64,000 nt of DNA from JBHJGS01 sp050331575 (GTDB lineage: Bacteria; Pseudomonadota; Alphaproteobacteria; Sphingomonadales; Rhodothalassiaceae), in assembly GCA_050331575.1 (NCBI GenBank), contig JBHJGS010000006.1, positions 53,276 through 117,275 on the forward strand, written 5' to 3'. Made by a program: the position numbers and the translations under genes. Positions 18,588-28,189 of this stretch are shown piece after piece; the stretch's first letter is position 1, and each line of letters begins with the position of its first letter. The notes under the pieces were generated by a model, which was not told the origin of the DNA, searched no databases, and saw only the letters and a program-made list of their open reading frames with translations.

Positions 18588-19139
18588 ATGAGGGACATGA
18601 TGAACGGCCACGCAGCCGAGACCTGCGTGGAGCCGGTGACCCGGCTGAGCAGCCAGGAACTGGCCCAACTGGTCGAGGCGACGGAACAGGCGATTGCCGA
18701 CAAGGCGACAAATTGGACGCGCTCGCCAGGGAAAAGTCCGCTGGAGAGTTTCTGGAAGGGGATTTTGCTGGCCCCCCACCGCGACTTGTTCGTGGCGCGC
18801 TTTGAAAAGCGGGTGGTCGGCGCCTTGCAGTTGATCCGTCCCGGGCCGTTGGCCGAGACCGGCGCCTTCTCCGGCGAATTGGCCGGCTTCTTTGTCGCGC
18901 CGCACGCCCGCGGGCATTCTCTGGCGCGGCGGCTGATTGAGGCGGGCGAGGCGCGCGCCCGCGGCTATGGCCTGAAGACGTTGGATTTCTCCATCCGCGC
19001 GGATCGGCAGGCGGCCTTGGGCCTGGCCGCTGCCTTAGGTTTCCAGCGCTGGGCGGTGAAATCGCATTTCGCTTTTGTAGACGGGCGCTTCGTGGCCGGC
19101 TATTTCTTCACCAAAGAGTTGACGCCTGGGCCTGAATGA
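18588..19139 (+). CDS. GNAT-family N-acetyltransferase inside the his operon
   Basis: Acetyl-CoA-dependent acetyltransferase of 183 residues. The core is recognisable by ELAGFFVAPHARGHSLARRL (motif A, with R-G-H-S-L in the acetyl-CoA phosphate loop) and a following beta-alpha unit (LDFSIRADRQAALGLAAALGF). The acceptor is unknown. The gene sits between hisH and hisA and overlaps hisA by four bases, so it is transcribed and translated with the histidine genes. ATG codons at 18597 and 18600 are alternative starts. An accessory role tied to histidine supply is possible, but nothing in the sequence proves it. Confidence 0.8.
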   Translation: MRDMMNGHAAETCVEPVTRLSSQELAQLVEATEQAIADKATNWTRSPGKSPLESFWKGILLAPHRDLFVARFEKRVVGALQLIRPGPLAETGAFSGELAGFFVAPHARGHSLARRLIEAGEARARGYGLKTLDFSIRADRQAALGLAAALGFQRWAVKSHFAFVDGRFVAGYFFTKELTPGPE

Positions 19140-19879
19140 AGCTGTACCCCGCTATCGACATCAAGGACGGCCGGTGCGTGCGCCTGCTGCGCGGCGATAT
19201 GGCCCAGGCAACCGTGTTCAACGATAGTCCCGCCAGCCAGGCGCGGACCTTCGTGCAAGCCGGCTGCGACTATCTGCACCTGGTCGACCTGAACGGCGCC
19301 TTTGCCGGCCGGCCGGTGAACGAAGGCGTCGTGCGGGACATCCTGAAGGCGGTGGATGTGCCGGTGCAGCTCGGCGGCGGGATCCGGACGCTGCAGACCA
19401 TCGAGAATTGGCTGGAGGCGGGTGTGGCCCGGGTCATCCTTGGCACGCTGGCACTGCGCGATCCGGACCTGGTGCGCGAAGCCTGCCGCCAGTTTCCCGG
19501 TCGCATCGCGGTCGGCATTGATGCCCGCGATGGCCGCGTGGCCGTGGACGGCTGGGCTGAAGCCAGCGATTTGAGCGCGGTGGAAGTGGCGCGGGCATTC
19601 GAAGACGCCGGCGTCGCGGCCATCATCTTTACCGATATCGACCGCGACGGCACCTTGCAGGGCATCAATGTGTTCGCGGTGACCCAATTGGCCGAGGCGG
19701 TGTCACTGCCGATCATCGCGTCTGGCGGGGTGCGCGGCGTTGCTGACCTGCGGACGCTGGCGGAAGTGGCGGTGGACTGTCGCGGCCGGATCGACGGCGT
19801 CGTGGTCGGCCGGGCGCTTTACAATGGCGGCCTCAGCCTGGCTGATGCACTGGATGCGGTGCGGCCACCGCCATGCTGA
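19136..19879 (+). CDS. hisA: ProFAR isomerase (HisA)
   Basis: TIM-barrel isomerase that converts ProFAR to PRFAR in histidine synthesis. Asp8 in LYPAIDIKDG is the conserved catalytic base; the acid counterpart lies in the FTDIDRDGT segment with the phosphate-binding GGIRT and ASGGVRG loops. The 247-residue length is normal. The start overlaps the GNAT stop (ATGA) and the end overlaps hisF. Confidence 0.96.
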   Translation: MKLYPAIDIKDGRCVRLLRGDMAQATVFNDSPASQARTFVQAGCDYLHLVDLNGAFAGRPVNEGVVRDILKAVDVPVQLGGGIRTLQTIENWLEAGVARVILGTLALRDPDLVREACRQFPGRIAVGIDARDGRVAVDGWAEASDLSAVEVARAFEDAGVAAIIFTDIDRDGTLQGINVFAVTQLAEAVSLPIIASGGVRGVADLRTLAEVAVDCRGRIDGVVVGRALYNGGLSLADALDAVRPPPC

Positions 19880-20643
19880 AGGTGCGCATCATCCCCTGCC
19901 TGGACGTGAAGGAAGGCCGCGTCGTCAAGGGCGTCAATTTCGTCGACTTGCGCGATGCCGGCGATCCGGTGGAACAGGCGCGCACCTATAATGAGGCGGG
20001 CGCCGACGAGCTATGCTTCCTGGACATCACCGCCAGCCACGAAAAGCGCGACATCCTGCTCGACGTTGTGCGCCGCACCGCTGAGGAGTGTTTCATGCCG
20101 CTGACCGTGGGCGGCGGCGTGCGCACAGCAACGGACGTGCGCAAGCTCTTGCTGGCCGGGGCGGACAAGGTGTCGGTGATGACCGCGGCGGTTCAGCGGC
20201 CGGCCCTGATCGGCGAACTGGCTGAGAAGTTCGGCCGCCAGTGTATCGTCGTGGCGATTGATGCCAAGCAGACAGGCCCGGGCACCTGGGAGGTGTTCAC
20301 CCATGGCGGGCGCACGCCCACTGGCGTGGATGCGGTCGCCTTTGCCAAGGAGGCCGCCCGTCTTGGCGCTGGCGAGATCCTGCTGACCTCGATGGACCGC
20401 GACGGCACGAAGCAGGGCTTCGACCTGGCGCTAACCGCGGCGGTGGCGCAGGCGGTGACCATTCCGGTCATTGCCTCCGGCGGCGTTGGATCTCTGGACC
20501 ATCTGGTTGAAGGCGTCCGGGATGGATATGCCTCAGCGGTCCTGGCCGCCTCCATCTTTCATTATGGGATGCATTCCATAGCCGAGGCCAAGGCCTATAT
20601 GGCGGCGGCCGGGTTGGCGATGCGTCTGCATGAGCATGGCTGA
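19873..20643 (+). CDS. hisF: Imidazole glycerol phosphate synthase, cyclase subunit
   Basis: TIM-barrel lyase that uses HisH-derived ammonia to close the imidazole ring and release AICAR. Asp11 (IIPCLDVKEGRVVKG) is the catalytic residue; the second catalytic Asp lies in the LTSMDRDGTKQGFD segment. The 256-residue length is standard. It overlaps hisA by seven bases and hisE by 14. Confidence 0.97.
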   Translation: MLKVRIIPCLDVKEGRVVKGVNFVDLRDAGDPVEQARTYNEAGADELCFLDITASHEKRDILLDVVRRTAEECFMPLTVGGGVRTATDVRKLLLAGADKVSVMTAAVQRPALIGELAEKFGRQCIVVAIDAKQTGPGTWEVFTHGGRTPTGVDAVAFAKEAARLGAGEILLTSMDRDGTKQGFDLALTAAVAQAVTIPVIASGGVGSLDHLVEGVRDGYASAVLAASIFHYGMHSIAEAKAYMAAAGLAMRLHEHG

Positions 20644-20968
20644 GCGGCGCGACTGGAGCGTCCTGGACCACCTGGCGGCGACCATCGCGGCCCGGCGCGG
20701 GGCCGATCCGGACACCAGCTATGTCGCCAAGCTGTTCGCCAAAGGCCGCGTCAAGATTGCGCAGAAGCTGGGCGAGGAAGGGGTGGAATGCGCCCTGGCC
20801 GCTGTCGCCGAAGGGCCGGAGGCCTTGACCAAGGAAGCAGCGGATCTGTTGTTCCACCTGCTGGTTTTATTGGCTGACGCCGATGTCGATCCTGCCGCGG
20901 TCCTGGCGGAACTGGGCCGCCGCCACGGCGTTTCGGGATTGGCTGAGAAGGCATCCCGCCCGTCTTGA
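20630..20968 (+). CDS. hisE: Phosphoribosyl-ATP pyrophosphohydrolase
   Basis: Second histidine-pathway step: hydrolyses PR-ATP to PR-AMP. The 112-residue stand-alone HisE has the all-alpha MazG-like fold with the metal-binding segment KLGEEGVECALAA and KEAADLLFHLLVLLA. It starts inside hisF; a second ATG at 20636 is equally possible. It is the last his gene here; hisG, hisD, hisC and hisI are not in the window. Confidence 0.93.
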   Translation: MSMAERRDWSVLDHLAATIAARRGADPDTSYVAKLFAKGRVKIAQKLGEEGVECALAAVAEGPEALTKEAADLLFHLLVLLADADVDPAAVLAELGRRHGVSGLAEKASRPS

Positions 20969-21036
20969 TGCCCTTGCCTTCGCCCGACAGATGGGCTCTT
21001 AAGGCCGCCCAGGCGCAGTCTCGCTTCAATGGTTAA

Positions 21037-22812
21037 ATGGTGTCTTTGCTTAGCTTTCGGCGGCTTTTGCTTTTTGTCATCCTTGCTCTTAGTGTGCCCG
21101 CCGGCGCTCAACAAGTCGCGTACCGCCTGTCATTGGAAGGCGTGAATGGAGGGCTGCGCGAGCTGCTGCTGGACGTTTCGACGCTGCGCGCCCGTCAGGA
21201 TGAGCCGCCAGCCACCTTTGCCGGGCTAAAGCAGCGCCTGAACCAGGATCTGGATACCTTCGCCCGCGCCCTGAACAGCGAAGGCTATTATGGCCATCGG
21301 CTGCTGCAGCGGATCGACCGGGCCGCCGACCCAGCCCAGGTGATCGTGGAGGTTTTGCCCGGCCCGCGCTATCGCTTGGACGCGGTCACCCTGGATTTCG
21401 GTGGACAGGACATCGAGGGGATGGCGCAGATCCGCGAAGATCTGGATCTGACGATCGGCGCACCGGCGACGGCGCAACGCATCATTGCCGCACAGACCCG
21501 TCTGGAGCGCAGCCTTCCGCGGCATGGCTATCCGTTGGCGGACATGCGCCCGCGCCGCGTGGTGGTCGACCATGCCACCCAGGCGATGCGGGTGACCTAT
21601 CGTGCCGCTCCCGGCCCGCGCCTGGCCTTCGGCGACCTCGACTTTACCGGGGCGGATCGTGTCGACCGGGAGTTTCTGAGACGCCTGATCCCGTGGCAGG
21701 AAGGCGAGCTGTTCGATGCCGACGCCCTGGAGGCCTATCGCCGCACAGTCTCGCGCACCGGCCTGTTCGGACTTGTGGAGATTGCCTATGGAGCGCCGCA
21801 GGATGGGCGCCTGCCGATGACGCTGCAGTTGACCGCGGCGGAGCACCGCACGGTGTCTGTGGCGGCGAAATACTCCACCTCAGAAGGGCCCAGCGTTGAG
21901 GTGACCTGGGAGCATCGCAATTTCCTCGGCCAGGGTGAGCGGTTTGACGTGACAGGCGTGCTGGCGGAATTGGAGCAGGGCCTGCGCATCGGTTTTGACA
22001 AGCCGCACTTTCGCCGACCCAACCAAGACTTGTTGCTGGGGTTGGAGTTGATCCGAGAAGACACCGATGCGTTTGAGGCTTTGCGGGCCACGCTTCTGGC
22101 CGGTCTGCAGCGGCCATTCGGAGAACAGTGGATCGGCAATGCCGGGGTGGAGCTGGAAGTCTCGCAAATCGACGACAAAGCCACTGGGCAGGAGACCTTT
22201 TTCATCCTGGGCGCTTTGCCGGTATCGGCTCGCTTCGACGCCACCGACAATTTGCTCGACCCACGCCAGGGCGCCCGGGTCACGGTACGCACGATCCCGC
22301 ATATCGTGGACGGTGACAGCGTGTTTGGCTTCTTCAAAGGAGAACTGATCGCCAGCGGCTATATTCCGATCGATGACGAGGAACGCTATATCGTCGCGCT
22401 GCGCACCCGCATCGGCTCCATCACGGGTGTTGACACCTTAAGCATTCCGGCTACCCGGCGCTTCTTTGCCGGCGGCGGCGGTTCCGTGCGCGGCTTTGAG
22501 TTCCAGGAGGTCGGACCGGAAGATGCCGACGGCAACCCGATCGGTGGCCGGTCTGTCATCGAATATGGTGTCGAGTTGCGCTGGCGGGCCTTCGGCAATT
22601 TCGGCATCGTGCCCTTCGTCGATGCCGGCAATGTCTTCTTCGACAGCGTCCCGCGCCTGGACCGCTTCGGCAGCTTGCGCTACGGCGCGGGCATCGGCGT
22701 GCGCTATTATACCGGCTTCGGGCCGATCCGCCTGGATGTCGCCACGCCGATCGATCGGCGCGAGGGCGAATTCCCGGTGCAAGTCTATATCAGCATCGGA
22801 CAGAGTTTTTAG
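21037..22812 (+). CDS. tamA: TamA, Omp85-family outer-membrane assembly protein
   Basis: Outer-membrane half of the translocation and assembly module. The 591-residue protein has a signal peptide (about 1-25), three POTRA domains (about 25-270) and a C-terminal 16-strand barrel that carries the Omp85 VRGF-type motif (GGGSVRGFEFQEVGP) and ends in an aromatic residue (ISIGQSF). The size and the directly following tamB distinguish it from BamA. No strong ribosome site is seen before ATG 21037. Confidence 0.92.
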   Translation: MVSLLSFRRLLLFVILALSVPAGAQQVAYRLSLEGVNGGLRELLLDVSTLRARQDEPPATFAGLKQRLNQDLDTFARALNSEGYYGHRLLQRIDRAADPAQVIVEVLPGPRYRLDAVTLDFGGQDIEGMAQIREDLDLTIGAPATAQRIIAAQTRLERSLPRHGYPLADMRPRRVVVDHATQAMRVTYRAAPGPRLAFGDLDFTGADRVDREFLRRLIPWQEGELFDADALEAYRRTVSRTGLFGLVEIAYGAPQDGRLPMTLQLTAAEHRTVSVAAKYSTSEGPSVEVTWEHRNFLGQGERFDVTGVLAELEQGLRIGFDKPHFRRPNQDLLLGLELIREDTDAFEALRATLLAGLQRPFGEQWIGNAGVELEVSQIDDKATGQETFFILGALPVSARFDATDNLLDPRQGARVTVRTIPHIVDGDSVFGFFKGELIASGYIPIDDEERYIVALRTRIGSITGVDTLSIPATRRFFAGGGGSVRGFEFQEVGPEDADGNPIGGRSVIEYGVELRWRAFGNFGIVPFVDAGNVFFDSVPRLDRFGSLRYGAGIGVRYYTGFGPIRLDVATPIDRREGEFPVQVYISIGQSF

Positions 22813-22815
22813 ACC

Positions 22816-25800
22816 ATGCCGACCTGGATTTATCGCGCTCTTGCCGGCCTGGCTGTCTCGGTGCTGCTGATTGTCGGCGGCCTGCATGCCGCTGACGCCC
22901 AATTCATCGGGCGGGATTGGATCTTGGACCGGCTGGAAGGGCTTCTCTCCAACGAGGAGCGCCAAGTGCGGATCATCGGCGCGTCCGGTTCGCTCTTGGG
23001 CACGCTGCGGGTGGACGCCATTCGTGTCGAGGATGACCAAGGTGCCTGGCTGGTGCTGGAAGAGGCCGTGCTGGACTGGTCGCCCACCGCCTTGGCCGGT
23101 CGACGGATCGCTGTCCGGGCGCTGCAGGTGGAGCGTGCCCGCCTGGAACGGCTGCCGGAAAGCCAACCATCCGAGCAGCCATCCGAACCACTGGCCCTGC
23201 CGGACCTGCCGGTGACCATCGATGTGGTGAATTTGCGCATCGGCCGGCTGGAATTGAGCCCGGAGGTGGCACAGACGGAGACCGCCTTGCGCCTGGCCGG
23301 GCATGCCCGCATCGCGCGGTCCGGCGCGGTCGACGTCGATCTTCAAGCCGAGGCATTGCAAGGCGCGCAGGACACGGTGTCGGTGGATCTTCGCATCGAT
23401 CCTGAGGCGGACCGGGTGCAAGCAGACATTCAAGCCGATCTGCCCCGGGGCGGGCTGGTGTCGCGCTTGGCCGGGGGGGACGCCGGCGGCCGCTTGGCCT
23501 TGACCGCGGCGGGCAAGTTGAGCCGGGGCGACGGCGAGATCAGCCTGGCCTGGGGACCGGCATCGGCCTCCGGGGCCGTACAATGGCGGCCGAATGGCGG
23601 CGGCGCGCGGCTGACTTTGACGCCCGGTGACCTGGTGCCGGATCCGGCGCGGCCGTGGATCGGCTCAGCACCGGATCTCGACCTGGATCTGGCTCAGCTG
23701 ACCGGCGAGGGCGCGACCCTGGGGCTGACCGCCACGCTGGCGTCTGGGAGCGTGAGTCTAACCGGCCCCGTGCGCTTCGACGATCTGCTGGCTTTGGATG
23801 GCAAGCGGCTGGAGGCGCGGCTCCAGCCGCCGCAGGGGGTGTTGCCGGACGGTCAGAGCATCGGCACCGTCACCGCGGCAGCGGATCTGTCCGGCACGCT
23901 GGCGATGCCCGCGGTCGAGGCACGGCTGCGGGCGGACACGGCCAAGGCCGCGACCTTCGCTGCGTCCGCGATTGTCATGACCGCCAAAGTGGCACGCCAA
24001 GACAGCGGCTTTGACGTCGACGCGCGAGCGGATGTCACCGATGCGACGCTGAATGGCACGCCCCTGGGCGACTTGGGCGCGCGCATCGACGCGGTGATCG
24101 ATCCCGGCGGGCCCGCGGCCGAAATCGATCAGGCGCGCCTTGACCTGCCGGAGGGCGCAATCGTCGCGCGCGGACAGTTCGACGCCGGGAGCAAGCGGGC
24201 GGATCTGGAATTGGACGGCAGCCTGCCCGCGCTTGCCGCCTACGGCCCGCTTCTCGGTCGAGATCTCGCTGGCGCATTGACGCTTTCGGCCCGGCTTCAG
24301 CGCAGCGCGGCGGAGCGCGACTGGGCCATGCGGGTGCGGCTTGCCGGGGATCGGTTGGACTTGGGCGAGGCCTCGCTGAATGCCGTCCTCGGCCCTGCTC
24401 CGGAGCTGGTGGCAGAGGCGCGGGTAAATGATGATGGCGCGATCGCTGTGCCGCGGTTGGAGTTGGATGCCCGGCGTCTGGCCCTGGCAGCGACGGCCGC
24501 GGTGAGCGCGGAGGGAGCATTGGACGGGCAGTATCGCCTGCGCATGGCGGACCTGGACGCGATTGAGGCACTGGAGGCGCTCGCGCTCACCGGAGATTTC
24601 GAGCTTGCCGGATCGTTGGGCGGGACTGCCACGGATCCCGGCCTGACCGCGCGGGCCGGATTGGATCAATTGCGCGTGCAGGATGTCCTGATTCAGGACA
24701 TGCGCCTGGAGGTCGGCGCGGTCAATCTGGCCACGGCGCCTTATATTGAAACCAGCGTGTCCGGTCGCAGCACCATCGGGCCCTTGGCCGGCCGGGTGCT
24801 GGTTGAACCCGGAGAGGCCGGCGGCTTGTTGGTGCCGGACATCACCTTGTCGATCGGCGGCTTGAGTCTGGATGGTCAGTTGACCGTCCCGCCCGACGCG
24901 CCGTTAGAAGGCATGGTGACGGTGCTTGCCCGGGCCGACGATGAGGCGGTGCGTGGCTTTGACGGCAATGTCGATTTGAGCGTGGAGTTGAGCGGGCAAG
25001 ACGGGCGCCAGCGGATCGCTGTCGACGGCCGCGCCGGTCAGATCGAGTCGCCACTGCCGGGCGATCAATTTCTGCGCCTGGACCAGGCGGCGCTTCAAGG
25101 CTTTGCCCTGACCGGCGGAGACGCGCTTCCCGACGTGGAAATGCATGTGTCGGTGACCGATCTGTTTGTCGGCCTCAACCATCTGGAAGAGGCCCAGGTG
25201 ACCGTCTCCGGCACCGGGGATGTCAGTCGGTTCAAGGCCGATCTGTACGGATTGGCCGGGGCGCCCTTCGATGTCACCGCCACCGGTTTTGTCGATCTGG
25301 AAGCCACCGGCGGCGAAGCGGAATTGCGCTTGGACGGCAATCTCGCGCGCCGGCCGATCGAGCTTACCCAGCCGGTGCGGCTGAGCTGGACTGCGGGCGA
25401 TTTTCTGCTGCAGCCGGTTTCCCTGTTGTGGGGCGAGGGATCTTTGTCTTTGCAGGCCGAACGCCAGGCAGGCCAGCTTGATGCGGTGATCGGTTTGGCG
25501 GAACTGGATCTGGGCCTGGTCGGCAGCTTTGTCGCCGGCTGGCCGGTCAAGGGCGTGGTCAATGGCGCGGTCGCGTATCAGGGCGAGGGCCGCCAGGGCG
25601 AGGGCCGTCTGGCGATCCAGGCACGAGACCTGCGACCGTTCACCGGCGGGGCGGATTTGGAGCCGGCGGTGCTCAATCTGGAAGGCCAATTGGATGACGG
25701 GCGGTTGCGCCTTTCCGGACGTCTGGACGATCCATTTGGAGCGCAAGCCCGGATCCAAGCCGCCTTGCCCATGCGCGTGAATGCGCAAAGCCTCAGCCCG

Positions 25801-27129
25801 ATCATCCCGGAAGGCGCACAGCTGGCGGCATCTGCGGCCTGGCAGGGGGAGATCGAGGGCTTGATGATCCTGCTGGCCCTGCCAGACCAGGAGGCCCGTG
25901 GCCTGCTGGATCTGGACCTGCGGCTGGAGGGGCCGCTGCAGACCCCAGCATTGAGCGGGACCTTGGATTTCGATGATGGCTATTATGAAAATGACGCCAT
26001 CGGCTTTGTCGCCGACGCGGTGCATCTTGCAGCAGATGTCAACGATCAGCGCCTGACCATCACCGAATTTACCGCCACGGATGGCGAAGACGGGGCGATG
26101 GAGGCGGATGGCCATGTGGAATGGATGGCGCGCGGGTTGGGCTCAACCGGCCTGCTTTTGACCTTGGACGAGATGGTGCTCGTGCGCCGGCCGGATATCC
26201 GCGGAGCCGCGAGTGCGGATCTAAGCCTGATCGGCGATGGCGACGGCCTGGCCCTGGCCGGCCGCGTCGACCTGGACCGCGCCAATGTGCAACTCATCGA
26301 TCCCACCACGCGCTCGATCCCGACCTTGGACGTGGTCGAGATCCATGGCGACATGCCGGTCTCAGAGCCAGACCAGAGCGCTGAGGATGGCGGTATCGCG
26401 GTGCCGCCGATCCGCCTGGATGTGACCATCGATATTCCCAATCAGTTATTCGTTCGCGGCCGCGGCCTGGAATCGGAATGGCAGGGCGACATATCGGTCA
26501 CCGGCACCGCCGAGCAGCCGGTGCTGCGCGGCAGCGTCTCAGTTCTGACCGGGCAGTTCGACTTTGCCGGTGATCGGTTTGATCTGGCGCGCGGCGAGGT
26601 GGTGCTTGATGGTGGGCGCGAGATCGATCCGCGCCTGGATGTCCGCGCACAGACCGAGGTGGAGACATCGGGCACTGACTATACCGCAATCCTGGAGGTG
26701 ACCGGCCGCACGAGCGAGCCAGAGATCACGCTGAGTTCGGAGCCGGCGCTGCCGGAGGACGAGATTCTGGCGTTGATCCTGTTCGGCACCAATGTGTCCG
26801 AACTCGGCCCGGGGGAGGCTTTGGAGTTGGCACTGACGCTGAATACCTTGCGCAGCGGCGGCGAGGGGCTGCAGGGGCGCGCACGCCGCACCTTGGGGCT
26901 GGATCGCCTAAGCCTGGGGGAAGACACTCAGGAAGACACCAACCTGCCGACCATCACCGGCGGCAAATATCTCACCAACAATATCTATTTGGAGCTGACC
27001 ACAGCCACCGCGACCGGCGACACCAGCGCTCAATTAGAGGTCGAGTTGACGGACAATCTTTCCCTGGTGAGCCGTTTGGGCCTGCAAACGGACAATAATC
27101 TGGGCGTGCGCTGGTCATTCGATTATTAA
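22816..27129 (+). CDS. tamB: TamB, translocation and assembly module inner-membrane subunit
   Basis: AsmA-like bridge protein of 1437 residues with an N-terminal signal-anchor (about 5-28), a very long repetitive beta-rich periplasmic region that forms a hydrophobic groove in related proteins, and the conserved C-terminal DUF490/TamB domain ending LGVRWSFDY. It works with TamA and is implicated in phospholipid transport to the outer membrane and in assembly of some outer-membrane proteins. It starts three bases after the tamA stop, so the two form an operon. Length and order are typical. Confidence 0.93.
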   Translation: MPTWIYRALAGLAVSVLLIVGGLHAADAQFIGRDWILDRLEGLLSNEERQVRIIGASGSLLGTLRVDAIRVEDDQGAWLVLEEAVLDWSPTALAGRRIAVRALQVERARLERLPESQPSEQPSEPLALPDLPVTIDVVNLRIGRLELSPEVAQTETALRLAGHARIARSGAVDVDLQAEALQGAQDTVSVDLRIDPEADRVQADIQADLPRGGLVSRLAGGDAGGRLALTAAGKLSRGDGEISLAWGPASASGAVQWRPNGGGARLTLTPGDLVPDPARPWIGSAPDLDLDLAQLTGEGATLGLTATLASGSVSLTGPVRFDDLLALDGKRLEARLQPPQGVLPDGQSIGTVTAAADLSGTLAMPAVEARLRADTAKAATFAASAIVMTAKVARQDSGFDVDARADVTDATLNGTPLGDLGARIDAVIDPGGPAAEIDQARLDLPEGAIVARGQFDAGSKRADLELDGSLPALAAYGPLLGRDLAGALTLSARLQRSAAERDWAMRVRLAGDRLDLGEASLNAVLGPAPELVAEARVNDDGAIAVPRLELDARRLALAATAAVSAEGALDGQYRLRMADLDAIEALEALALTGDFELAGSLGGTATDPGLTARAGLDQLRVQDVLIQDMRLEVGAVNLATAPYIETSVSGRSTIGPLAGRVLVEPGEAGGLLVPDITLSIGGLSLDGQLTVPPDAPLEGMVTVLARADDEAVRGFDGNVDLSVELSGQDGRQRIAVDGRAGQIESPLPGDQFLRLDQAALQGFALTGGDALPDVEMHVSVTDLFVGLNHLEEAQVTVSGTGDVSRFKADLYGLAGAPFDVTATGFVDLEATGGEAELRLDGNLARRPIELTQPVRLSWTAGDFLLQPVSLLWGEGSLSLQAERQAGQLDAVIGLAELDLGLVGSFVAGWPVKGVVNGAVAYQGEGRQGEGRLAIQARDLRPFTGGADLEPAVLNLEGQLDDGRLRLSGRLDDPFGAQARIQAALPMRVNAQSLSPIIPEGAQLAASAAWQGEIEGLMILLALPDQEARGLLDLDLRLEGPLQTPALSGTLDFDDGYYENDAIGFVADAVHLAADVNDQRLTITEFTATDGEDGAMEADGHVEWMARGLGSTGLLLTLDEMVLVRRPDIRGAASADLSLIGDGDGLALAGRVDLDRANVQLIDPTTRSIPTLDVVEIHGDMPVSEPDQSAEDGGIAVPPIRLDVTIDIPNQLFVRGRGLESEWQGDISVTGTAEQPVLRGSVSVLTGQFDFAGDRFDLARGEVVLDGGREIDPRLDVRAQTEVETSGTDYTAILEVTGRTSEPEITLSSEPALPEDEILALILFGTNVSELGPGEALELALTLNTLRSGGEGLQGRARRTLGLDRLSLGEDTQEDTNLPTITGGKYLTNNIYLELTTATATGDTSAQLEVELTDNLSLVSRLGLQTDNNLGVRWSFDY

Positions 27130-27186
27130 GCGGGCGGCGGCAGCGGCGCTTGTCGCCTGACCCTTGCCCGATGGAGACCTGCGCTC

Positions 27187-27840
27187 ATGAAATTCTTTGT
27201 CGACACCGCCGATACCGCCGAGATCCACCGGCTGGCCGAGACCGGCCTGTTGGACGGCGTGACCACCAACCCGTCCCTGGTGAGAAAATCCGGCCGCAAC
27301 TTTTTGGAGGTTGTGGCTGAGATTGCCGATTTGGTCGACGGCCCGGTGTCGGCAGAAACCGTCTCCCCCGATTATGCCACGATGTTGGAAGAAGGTCGCA
27401 AATGTGCGGATATCGCCCCGAATATCGCAGTCAAGGTGCCGTTGACGGTAGACGGTTTGAAGGTCTGCCGGACCCTGGCCGACGATGATGTCATGGTGAA
27501 TGTCACTTTATGCTTTTCAGCCAATCAGGCTTTGCTGGCGGCCAAGGCGGGCGCGCGCTTTATCTCCCCGTTCGTCGGCAGGCATGACGATATCAGTCAG
27601 GACGGCATGAGCCTGATCGAAGATATCCGGCTAATTTACGACAATTACGGCTTCGACACAGAGATTCTCGCCGCCAGCCTGCGCCATCCGGTGCATGTCT
27701 TGCAGGCGGCCAAAATCGGTGCGGATGTGGTGACCGTGCCGCCGGCGGTGATTTGGAAACTGTTTGAGCATCCGCTCACCGACAAGGGGCTGAAGCAGTT
27801 CCTCGATGATTGGGCCGCCACCGGCCAGTCGATTCTATAA
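27187..27840 (+). CDS. tal: Transaldolase, small Fsa/TalC-like type
   Basis: Class I aldolase of the pentose phosphate pathway. The 217-residue protein belongs to the short transaldolase / fructose-6-phosphate aldolase family; the Schiff-base lysine is Lys83 in NIAVKVPLT, with FVDTADTAEI and VTTNPSLV at the N-terminus as expected. Whether it acts mainly as transaldolase or as aldolase cannot be told from sequence alone, though in Alphaproteobacteria it usually replaces the long transaldolase. It follows tamB by 57 bases and may be transcribed separately. Confidence 0.93.
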   Translation: MKFFVDTADTAEIHRLAETGLLDGVTTNPSLVRKSGRNFLEVVAEIADLVDGPVSAETVSPDYATMLEEGRKCADIAPNIAVKVPLTVDGLKVCRTLADDDVMVNVTLCFSANQALLAAKAGARFISPFVGRHDDISQDGMSLIEDIRLIYDNYGFDTEILAASLRHPVHVLQAAKIGADVVTVPPAVIWKLFEHPLTDKGLKQFLDDWAATGQSIL

Positions 27841-28189
27841 CAGACTTGTCATCGCCATGGCCGTCCGCCGCCTCTGGGCTTGCCTGGGCCTGCCTGGGCC
27901 TGCATCGCTCAAAGGGGACGCCTGACGGCCGTGGCAACGGTCTCATGAGGTTTGCCTCCTGCACCCGGCGCGCTTTACCAATTGTTAAAGAGTGATCGCC
28001 TCGAACACCCACCTAGACCGTGTCGTCTCTCATGATCGTTTTCTGCAATTCACTTTGCCATTCTCTGTCGCTCGACTTTTGTTGATCAAGGTGTGTTTGC
28101 CAATTCGTGGTAACATGACCTATAGATCTGAACGCGAGAGTGTGCGCGCGGACTTGAGCATGGGCAGATAGGGACGGGAGATCGGGCTG
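27841..28189. other. Intergenic region with AT-richer right half
   Basis: About 349 bases between the transaldolase and the PAS_5-type gene. The left part has three consecutive copies of a 10-bp unit CTGGGC(T/C)TGC near 27872-27902. The right part, from about 27975, is clearly AT-richer than its surroundings and carries a candidate promoter. No convincing gene is seen. Confidence 0.5.
28097..28125 (+). promoter_or_regulatory. Candidate sigma70-type promoter of the PAS_5 gene
   Basis: TTGCCA, 17 bases, CTATAG in an AT-rich stretch about 65 bases before the gene start. The spacing is ideal but both boxes are imperfect. Confidence 0.4.

Noticed and set aside
27872..27902. Triplicated CTGGGCYTGC unit as a regulatory array
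   Set aside because: Too short and close to the transaldolase stop, with no palindromic character.
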